From an uncultured Bacteroidales bacterium (lineage in GTDB: Bacteria > Bacteroidota > Bacteroidia > Bacteroidales > Paludibacteraceae), in NCBI GenBank assembly GCA_903899865.1, contig CAIUKZ010000134.1:1-5469 (forward strand): a stretch of DNA of 5,469 nt, read 5' to 3'. The position numbers and the translations under genes were made by a program. Below are positions 1 through 4,532 of this stretch, piece by piece. Under the pieces are notes generated by a model, which saw only the letters and a program-made list of their open reading frames with translations, did not search any database and had not been told where the DNA came from. Within the stretch, counting starts at the first letter, position 1, and every line of letters starts with the position of its first letter.

Positions 1-1
1 G

Positions 2-1237
2 CCAAACCATAAAACGGCCATCATAGACAATTTCGTAACACACAAATACTGGGGATACCCCATTTTTATTGTGTTTATTTATGTGATGTTTCAATCTACC
101 TTTTCACTGGGACAGTACCCTATTGCATGGATTGGCAGTGCCATGGGTTGGTTGGCAGATGTGGTAGAGAGTCAATTGGCGGAGGGTTCATTGCGCGATT
201 TACTTGTCAACGGCATCATAGGTGGTGTAGGCGGTGTGGTTGTGTTTTTGCCCAATATATTGATATTATTCTTTTTTATCTCACTGATGGAGGACAGTGG
301 CTACATGGCACGTGCTGCTTTTATCATGGACAAAATCATGCATCGCATGGGGCTGCATGGCAAATCGTTTATCCCTTTGATCATGGGATTTGGGTGCAAC
401 GTGCCTGCAATTATGGCTACACGCACCATTGAGAACAAAAACAGCCGGATGATCACCATTCTGATCAATCCACTCATGTCATGCAGTGCTCGCCTGCCAG
501 TCTATCTGTTGCTTGGGGGATCGTTTTTCCCCAATCAAGCCGGACTGGTGCTGTTTTCCATTTATGCAGTAGGTGTAATGTTGGCAGTAATCATAGCACG
601 TCTGCTCAAACGATTTATGTTTACCAACGACGAAACTCCTTTTGTGATGGAGCTCCCACCCTATCGGATACCCACTCTGAAGGTGATGCTCATGCACACC
701 TGGGAAAAGGGTGAACAGTATCTCAAAAAAATGGGAACCATCATCTTGGTTGGATCCATCGTTATTTGGTTTTTGGGCTACTTTCCTAGACACGAGAAAC
801 CAATTCATTTTCAAGGTACTGCAGCACAATACCAACAGGAAAATTCCTACATCGGTCAGATAGGACAATGGATAGAGCCTGCCATCGCGCCACTGGGTTT
901 TGACTGGAAAGTGGGCATCTCACTGCTCTCTGGGGTAGCCGCCAAAGAGATAGTAGTGAGTACACTCAGTGTGCTTTATGCAGGTGACGCCAATGCGGGG
1001 AATCAGGAACTTCCCGAGCGACTTCGCAGTGAAGTTCGACCCGATGGCAGTCCCTCCATCACGCCTGTAGTGGCTTTTGGACTGATGATATTTGTATTGA
1101 TTTACTTCCCCTGTTTGGCTACCATCGTGGCTATCAAAAACGAAACGAAAAGTTGGGGGTGGGCACTATTTACAGTTGGTTATAGCCTTGTACTTGCTTG
1201 GCTGCTTGCTTTTGCTGTGTTTCAAATATTTGGTTAA
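2..1237 (+). CDS. feoB: Ferrous iron transport protein B, C-terminal permease part (5' truncated by window)
   Basis: FeoB imports Fe(II) across the inner membrane. The N-terminal G-protein domain lies off the left edge and only the membrane permease domain is seen (411 residues). The frame is open back to base 2, and the GTG at 71 is internal: the residues before it (THKYWGYPIF) match the family's entry into the first membrane segment. Numbered from base 2, signature motifs in order are GFGCNVPA (about 129-136, the conserved gate motif), NPLMSCSARLPVY (156-168), GVAAKEIVVSTLSVLY (311-326) and the C-terminal YFPCLATIVAIKNETKSW (368-385). The conserved cysteines in the first, second and last motifs are all present. 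Hydrophobic segments alternate with short loops to the end, so the 3' end looks intact. The frame has no disruption. The gene is followed after 11 nt by the Cys-rich partner, suggesting co-transcription. Upstream regulation (FeoA, promoter) is outside the window. Family assignment is near certain. Confidence 0.96.
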   Translation, partial: PNHKTAIIDNFVTHKYWGYPIFIVFIYVMFQSTFSLGQYPIAWIGSAMGWLADVVESQLAEGSLRDLLVNGIIGGVGGVVVFLPNILILFFFISLMEDSGYMARAAFIMDKIMHRMGLHGKSFIPLIMGFGCNVPAIMATRTIENKNSRMITILINPLMSCSARLPVYLLLGGSFFPNQAGLVLFSIYAVGVMLAVIIARLLKRFMFTNDETPFVMELPPYRIPTLKVMLMHTWEKGEQYLKKMGTIILVGSIVIWFLGYFPRHEKPIHFQGTAAQYQQENSYIGQIGQWIEPAIAPLGFDWKVGISLLSGVAAKEIVVSTLSVLYAGDANAGNQELPERLRSEVRPDGSPSITPVVAFGLMIFVLIYFPCLATIVAIKNETKSWGWALFTVGYSLVLAWLLAFAVFQIFG

Positions 1238-1248
1238 CAAGAAAACCT

Positions 1249-1437
1249 ATGCACCTACTCATTCAGAACCTCCTATCTACCGCCATTGTACTTACAGCCT
1301 TTGGCTACATGGGTTGGCGAATCTATAAAATACTTACCAAAAAACCTTCCACTAATAGCAAATGCGATGGATGCGATGGATGCGCTCTAAAAGCAAAAGT
1401 TGACTGTGCGACACCAGAAAGCTATAAGAAAAAATAG
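1249..1437 (+). CDS. FeoB-associated Cys-rich small membrane protein
   Basis: A 62-residue protein with one N-terminal membrane segment (about residues 5-24), then a basic linker and a cytosol- or periplasm-facing Cys cluster at C39, C42, C45 and C53 (CDGCDGC then VDC). This is the layout of the FeoB-associated Cys-rich membrane protein family, found directly after feoB in many Bacteroidota and Firmicutes. Its exact role is unsettled; a metal-binding or FeoB-accessory function is inferred from position and cysteines. I chose the ATG at 1249, 11 nt after the feoB stop. An upstream in-frame ATG at 1198 lies inside feoB and would add 17 residues with no family character. There is no strong Shine-Dalgarno sequence, as is common in this phylum. 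The Cys motif is encoded by a perfect 9-bp tandem repeat. Confidence 0.85.
   Translation: MHLLIQNLLSTAIVLTAFGYMGWRIYKILTKKPSTNSKCDGCDGCALKAKVDCATPESYKKK
1363..1384 (+). repeat. 9-bp tandem repeat encoding the CDGCDGC motif
   Basis: TGCGATGGA occurs twice in tandem (1363-1371, 1372-1380) and is followed by TGCG. The repeat is in frame: each unit encodes Cys-Asp-Gly, so a gain or loss would add or remove one CxxC step without shifting the frame. Confidence 0.8.
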
Positions 1438-1673
1438 GGAGATGCAAGCATAAATCATTGTATATTAGATACATATACTATTTTCATACGAATCATTGGG
1501 CATTCTAAGACATAGGCAAACAAAAGGGGAATATTGATAAAGCTGGAAAATTAGTATATTTACCACTAACATAGAAAGCTGGAGCTCCTTTTAGCACGAC
1601 ATAGGCTAGAGTCATACACCGAACCTGTTCAAGGATTAAGATAACACGCTACGGGGAACGAGGCTTTGTATAA
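1438..1673. other. Intergenic stretch without a supported gene
   Basis: No ORF of useful length is present on the plus strand. On the minus strand a 36-codon ATG frame (1505-1615) reads as a hydrophobic peptide (begins MTLAYVVLKGAPAFY), but I recognise no family. AAAGCTGGA occurs twice (1539-1547 and 1575-1583), and there is a GGAGCTCC palindrome near 1581-1588. The stretch is probably the 3' UTR of the feo transcript plus decayed sequence. Confidence 0.4.
1460..1486 (+). terminator. Weak AT-rich hairpin after the feo genes
   Basis: GTATAT at 1460-1465 pairs with ATATAC at 1473-1478 around a 7-nt loop and is followed by a short T-rich stretch (TATTTTC). The stem is almost all A-T, so it is a weak candidate. 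The hairpin at 1674-1700 is the stronger stop for this transcript. Confidence 0.25.
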
Positions 1674-1700
1674 AAAGAGGTAGCTCGTAGCTACCTCTTT
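1674..1700. terminator. Perfect 12-bp hairpin, likely bidirectional terminator
   Basis: AAAGAGGTAGCT (1674-1685) and AGCTACCTCTTT (1689-1700) are exact inverted repeats around a 3-nt loop. Read on the minus strand, the stem runs into TTTTTATAC, a good intrinsic-terminator tail for the 1952-3638 unit. Read on the plus strand, it ends in CTCTTTGTTAGATTT, a weaker tail that could still stop the feo transcript. It sits between the two convergent units, as expected for a shared terminator. Confidence 0.85.
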
Positions 1701-1707
1701 GTTAGAT

Positions 1708-1983
1708 TTAGAATTTCATGCTTGTATTTCTTGGTGAATAGTTCCTAGCATCGTCATAATAAATGATCGTACTCACAATACCTATAAAAATCCACTTCGG
1801 AAATTCGATGAATTTATAGAATATAAAATCAGGAGATTTACCTTTAATACGCCAGAGCGACAAACAACAGCGAAACTTAGAATAAAATTTACAAAAGCTT
1901 CTGTTCTGGATTGCTCCAACAGCAAGAAGTTTAAGTGTTAGTGCAAGTTGATTATTCAACAATTTTTTGAATAGCCCATTCAT
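1708..1983 (-). CDS. Doubtful 91-residue ORF between the propeller gene and the terminator
   Basis: An ATG frame that starts inside the 3' end of the propeller gene (32-nt overlap, different frame) and stops 7 nt before the terminator hairpin. The product is basic, rich in aromatic residues and Lys/Phe/Ile, with a weakly hydrophobic segment (FPKWIFIGIVSTIIYY, about residues 61-76). It has no signal peptide, no sorting domain and no motif I recognise. The position would suit a translationally coupled third gene, but the composition also suits a chance ORF in an AT-rich 3' UTR. I lean towards chance. Confidence 0.22.
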   Translation of the reverse strand: MNGLFKKLLNNQLALTLKLLAVGAIQNRSFCKFYSKFRCCLSLWRIKGKSPDFIFYKFIEFPKWIFIGIVSTIIYYDDARNYSPRNTSMKF

Positions 1984-3031
1984 TCTCTAACCCTGACCCT
2001 CGTGCTTTTGTTAAAACTAGAAGTCTTGTTCCTTTGGAATTACAAAAAACGAAGTATGGGGTAGCTTCATAAAACTTATCCCCTACTAAATATTTTTCTA
2101 GTGCATATTTGGATTTGTAAACCAGATTAGCTGAATTATATACATAAATATATGGCTTGTTTGTTCCATTCCAATTACCATCATTAGAAATTAAATATAT
2201 ATTATTTTTAATAGATGAATGGTCTAACCACATAATATTAGATGAATTTGATTCAAGGGTTATTGTACCGTTATATATCATATCTTGCCCCTGAATCGTT
2301 GAGGCTTTTAAAACAGTTTTCCCTCTAGTAAATATTCTTGACCCATCTTCGGAAAACCACAAATCGCCACTAAATGGATAATCGCCATGGTAGGCACAAT
2401 CATACAAATAACTTGCAGCTCCATTTTGAATACTAAATTTTTCTACGTCTGAAGGGGATAACCCATTATCTGCACCGTAGATATAGTTCCCAGAAGGATG
2501 CATTTTACCTTTAGTTCCAGCATAAATAGACATACCAGTCTGTAATACTTCATTGTCATTTGATAAATTCAAATTAACACATCTAAGATTTTCCCATTGA
2601 TCAACCTTTGGGAATACGTATGCCCACTTATTATTACCAAGAACAATGTCCAGAGCGTAACATGATACACTATAAGATTTAATTATTTTCTTTTTGTTTA
2701 AATCAACGTAAGTAATATTTCCATCGTGTCCAACAACCGCTGTATTCCCATCTGATGATACTGAAACGCAAGTTGGGGGATAAACTAAGTCAATGCTAGA
2801 TATTGTTCCTAATGAATCATTGTACATGTTAATTTTAGATGGTGTCCCAGAAACATAAACAAGAATATCTTTAGCTTTTGAGTATTCAGCATCAATGACA
2901 TCTGTAGTCAGCATAATTTTTTTTTCCTCGAAATTGCTTGTGCTTGTGGTTGGCTTGTAAAATATCAGACTATCAACTTGAGTTTTTACATTATACTTAC
3001 CTACTATCATTCCACTTTTCATCACATACAT
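1952..3031 (-). CDS. Secreted beta-propeller-like protein, mature part (true start lies upstream, out of frame)
   Basis: The intact frame gives 359 residues from the ATG at 3031. Repeated blade-like units of the form S-x-DG-(N/S)-x-hydrophobic strand are visible: VSVSSDGNTAVVG (89-101), KMHPSGNYIYGADNG (176-190), LWFSEDGSRIF (224-234), IYLISNDGNWNG (278-289) and FVFCNSKGTRLLVL (327-340). These resemble YncE/WD40-like propellers; the ligand is unknown. The N-terminus (YVMKSGMIVGKYNV then VDSLIFYKP) matches a module that commonly follows the signal peptide in Bacteroidota secreted proteins, so the ATG at 3031 is inside the mature domain and is probably not the native start. In-frame upstream codons give SISTVKAQNDT, a signal-peptidase-like site, but there is no start codon before the stop at 3146-3148. 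No T9SS C-terminal domain is present; the protein ends WAIQKIVE. It is probably co-transcribed with the T9SS gene upstream and ended by the hairpin at 1674-1700. It may be a frameshifted pseudogene, phase-off, or carry a sequencing error. Confidence 0.75.
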   Translation of the reverse strand: MYVMKSGMIVGKYNVKTQVDSLIFYKPTTSTSNFEEKKIMLTTDVIDAEYSKAKDILVYVSGTPSKINMYNDSLGTISSIDLVYPPTCVSVSSDGNTAVVGHDGNITYVDLNKKKIIKSYSVSCYALDIVLGNNKWAYVFPKVDQWENLRCVNLNLSNDNEVLQTGMSIYAGTKGKMHPSGNYIYGADNGLSPSDVEKFSIQNGAASYLYDCAYHGDYPFSGDLWFSEDGSRIFTRGKTVLKASTIQGQDMIYNGTITLESNSSNIMWLDHSSIKNNIYLISNDGNWNGTNKPYIYVYNSANLVYKSKYALEKYLVGDKFYEATPYFVFCNSKGTRLLVLTKARGSGLENEWAIQKIVE

Positions 3032-3114
3032 CGTGTCGTTTTGGGCTTTAACAGTTGAAATTGAAAAGCTAAAAGCTAAAAGAAGGTCAATAATATTGTA
3101 TTCATTTTTTTCAT
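3032..3114 (-). other. Frameshifted signal-peptide segment of the propeller gene
   Basis: The natural start is the ATG at 3112-3114, preceded by AAGGAGG with 5-nt spacing. This frame reads MKKMNTILLTFF and then hits TAG at 3076-3078. The frame that continues into the propeller domain reads LLLAFSFSISTVKAQNDT across the same bases. One extra base in the T4 run (minus strand, 3078-3081) would give MKKMNTILLTFFLAFSFS leading to TVKA/Q, an ideal signal peptide. One extra A in the A7 run (3105-3111) would also restore a frame, with a less ideal hydrophobic core. Confidence 0.8.
3068..3081 (-). repeat. 7-bp tandem repeat in the signal-peptide segment
   Basis: On the minus strand TTTTAGC occurs twice in tandem, followed by a partial third copy (TTTT). 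The unit length is not a multiple of three. The in-frame TAG of the MKK frame is inside the first copy, so a change in copy number alone would not remove the stop. Confidence 0.7.
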
Positions 3115-3119
3115 TTTTT

Positions 3120-3126
3120 CCTCCTT
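3120..3126 (-). promoter_or_regulatory. Strong Shine-Dalgarno sequence for the propeller gene
   Basis: AAGGAGG lies 5 nt before the ATG at 3112-3114 and just after the stop of the T9SS gene at 3129. It fixes the intended start at 3114 rather than 3031. Such a complete Shine-Dalgarno sequence is unusual in Bacteroidota, where most genes lack one. Confidence 0.7.
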
Positions 3127-3128
3127 GT

Positions 3129-3638
3129 TTATTGTTTAATGATTTTTACCGTTTTAATTCCCTCTGTGTTTATGTAACGACACATATAAATTCCATTTGA
3201 AATGTGGCTTAAGTTGATTGTTGTTAAGCTATTTGCCTTTGTATTCTGCCTTTGTATCTCTTTGCCTTCCAATGTTAGGATACTTATTATTCCGTCTTCT
3301 GTTACGCCTGTTAAATCAATATTTATCACATCTGTTACTGGATTTGGATAAGTTATCAAGTTGCCATGACCTAACAGGGGTTGTGGGTCTGAAACTCCTG
3401 TTATTAGGTCTGTAAAGTTCAAATACCTTAATTCGCTCAAAGCATAAGCACTTGTAAAATTATCGATTTTCAGTACGGCTGCATTTCCTCCTGAAAAAGT
3501 AATTTTTCGTATGGTACTCATTGTATAAGCAGTCTGTGTACTGCTTTTTTCCTTAACATAAATTTTTTGTGCTTTTACACCTGTCAGTCCAAGTCCTAAC
3601 AAGATCACGGCACTTAATTTAACACGTTTTTGTCGCAT
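3129..3638 (-). CDS. Small secreted protein with type A T9SS C-terminal sorting domain
   Basis: 169 residues. An N-terminal signal peptide (basic MRQKRVK, hydrophobic core about 8-20, site VKA/Q at 23-24) gives Sec export. Residues 24-80 form a short module with two similar units, AYTMSTIRKITF (37-48) and AYALSELRYLNF (64-75). Residues 96-169 are a T9SS type A sorting domain: the YPNPVTDVINIDL opening, the central ISILTLEGKEI strand, and the NGIYMCRY then KTVKIIKQ ending. In this family the domain directs passage through the type IX system across the outer membrane and is then usually removed. The remaining mature part would be only about 70 residues, so function is unclear (adhesin fragment, surface peptide or scaffold). 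The start is supported by AAGGA 7 nt upstream (3646-3650). The stop is 14 nt before the ATG of the propeller gene, so the two form an operon. Confidence 0.9.
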   Translation of the reverse strand: MRQKRVKLSAVILLGLGLTGVKAQKIYVKEKSSTQTAYTMSTIRKITFSGGNAAVLKIDNFTSAYALSELRYLNFTDLITGVSDPQPLLGHGNLITYPNPVTDVINIDLTGVTEDGIISILTLEGKEIQRQNTKANSLTTINLSHISNGIYMCRYINTEGIKTVKIIKQ

Positions 3639-4030
3639 TTTGATATCCTTTTTTAATTGTTAATAGATATATAAATTTATCATTTTAGTTTCTTGGCAGT
3701 GTCGATATTGTCTTTTGTTATGTTGGGTTACACCTCCTAGGAAAACCCTTCTATAAAGAAAAACTGCATTAATTTTGCTGAAGTATTCTCGCCACAAATA
3801 TATAAAATATTTCTCATTACCATATGAAAGTTTTCTAAAAAAAAACACATTTTTCAGATTTAGTTTGCTGTATTTCTGTTAGTTACAAAACCAATCGGGC
3901 TTAAACTTAGAATTTCCCTTGATGAAACAATTATAAAGTTTAATCACATTATTGATAAAATTAATCTCTGTTGTAGCCTAAAGGTCACCCATTCTTTTTT
4001 TTAATAGCAGAATTCAAGATGTAAATGCTA
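3639..4030. other. AT-rich intergenic leader region
   Basis: Upstream region of the T9SS gene. It holds the AAGGA ribosome-binding site (3646-3650) and the candidate promoter near 3800. A 62-codon minus-strand frame (3660-3848) overlaps that promoter and has no recognisable features. A T8 tract lies at 3995-4002. I see nothing else supportable between 3850 and 4030. Confidence 0.5.
3795..3829 (-). promoter_or_regulatory. Candidate Bacteroidota-type promoter for the T9SS/propeller unit
   Basis: On the minus strand TATATTTG (3795-3802) fits the Bacteroidota -7 element TAnnTTTG. An imperfect TTTC at 3826-3829 stands where the -33 TTTG would be, with a 23-nt gap. This would leave a leader of roughly 150 nt before the ATG at 3638. 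The region is very AT-rich, so chance matches are likely. Confidence 0.35.
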
Positions 4031-4057
4031 ATCTCAATGCACGACGCAGGGAGGTCG

Positions 4058-4360
4058 CCGAACCAGAGGTTTCATCTGGATCGGAGGCTTAGTTGGGTGG
4101 TATGATGCGTATACAATCGTATCCACCTCTTCGCAACGAAGTGGTAGTTTATTCTAGCCCAATGGTAACGCCTTGGGTTTATGGAAAATGAATATCGGTT
4201 TACGGTCGTTTCTTTCCTGTAGGGAATGAATGCTAATATCCAATGGCTGAAAACACATTTACATTCCCCGTTAGTGGATAAATGAAACATGAAGTCAAAC
4301 TCAGATGGGGTAAAATCGCCGATACGAAGCCTTTTCTATTAGTATCCAAGTACTACGGCT
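4058..4360 (+). ncRNA. Hairpin-rich segment, candidate structured RNA (family not recognised)
   Basis: Consecutive local helices can be drawn. CCGA-a-CCAGA (4058-4067) pairs with TCTGG-a-TCGG (4075-4084). GGTGG+TATGAT (4096-4106) pairs with ATCGTA+CCACC (4116-4127) with one bulge. CTTCG/CGAAG (4129-4141) closes a triloop. An AGCCCAA-type stem (4156-4162) pairs with 4173-4179. GGGAATG+AATG (4222-4232) pairs with CATT+CATTCCC (4256-4268). TAGTA/TACTA (4340-4355) sits inside AGCC/GGCT (4328-4331, 4357-4360). Two helices need a G-U pair on the plus strand (4103-4119, 4157-4178) that would be A-C on the minus strand, which favours plus-strand RNA. Local composition is about 48% GC in a sampled block, higher than the AT-rich DNA beside it. 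It is not a tRNA, tmRNA or RNase P RNA by visible motifs. It could equally be a decayed mobile element. No long ORF fits either strand. Confidence 0.3.
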
Positions 4361-4425
4361 AAAAAAAATAACCTCCCCCCCAACCCTCTCCATACCGCAT
4401 ACAGTGGGACAAGTATAGGAGGGAG
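4361..4425 (-). terminator. Weak candidate terminator downstream of gldG
   Basis: On the minus strand CTCCC (4421-4425) can pair with GGGAG (4373-4377) across a long 43-nt loop, followed by TTATTTTTTTT. The T8 tail is good but the stem is short and the loop long. It lies over 100 bp past the gldG stop. Confidence 0.25.
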
Positions 4426-4532
4426 CAAGTTGAAAAATGTAAACGAAATCATCTCAGCCATTCTGGCTTGCCTACCTCCTGCTAGAGTGGTTCTGCGCAC
4501 GTAGCTAATAACGCCACACCATTAGTTAGTCC
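4426..4532. other. Short gap after gldG, no gene seen
   Basis: Contains two small hairpins: AGCCA-ttc-TGGCT (4458-4470) and AGCTAAT / ATTAGTT (about 4502-4527, with one G-U). Neither is followed by a T run, so neither is a convincing terminator. Confidence 0.35.

Noticed and set aside
479..868. 129-residue minus-strand ORF and plus-strand frames at 127-432 and 481-714 inside feoB
   Set aside because: They lie entirely within the well-supported feoB frame and have no recognisable features; shadows of the real gene.
3218..3415. Leu-rich 65-residue plus-strand ORF opposite the T9SS gene
   Set aside because: Antisense shadow of the sorting-domain coding sequence; no start context.
3660..3848. 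62-residue minus-strand ORF upstream of the T9SS gene
   Set aside because: Low-complexity AT-rich composition, no motif, and it overlaps the likely promoter and leader.
1873..3913. 11-bp direct repeat AAACTTAGAAT at 1873-1883 and 3903-3913 flanking the central genes
   Set aside because: An 11-mer match in AT-rich DNA of this length is expected by chance, and no longer similarity surrounds it.
4084..4160. tRNA-like D-arm sequence (GCTTAGTTGGGTGG)
   Set aside because: No T-arm TTCGA-type loop, no anticodon stem and no acceptor pairing in register.
4072..4290. 72-residue minus-strand ORF in the hairpin-rich region
   Set aside because: It spans several inverted repeats, has no motif, and neighbouring frames on both strands are equally open; not convincing as a gene.
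4226..4362. Two tiny plus-strand ORFs (19 and 26 codons) overlapping at ATGA (4282-4285)
   Set aside because: Too short, no ribosome-binding site, and located in the hairpin-rich region; chance overlap is likely.
4361..4410. Minus-strand GTATGCGG...GAGAGGGTTGGGG resembling the end of a group II intron
   Set aside because: No domain V hairpin with AGC/GTT bases can be formed and no reverse transcriptase is present.
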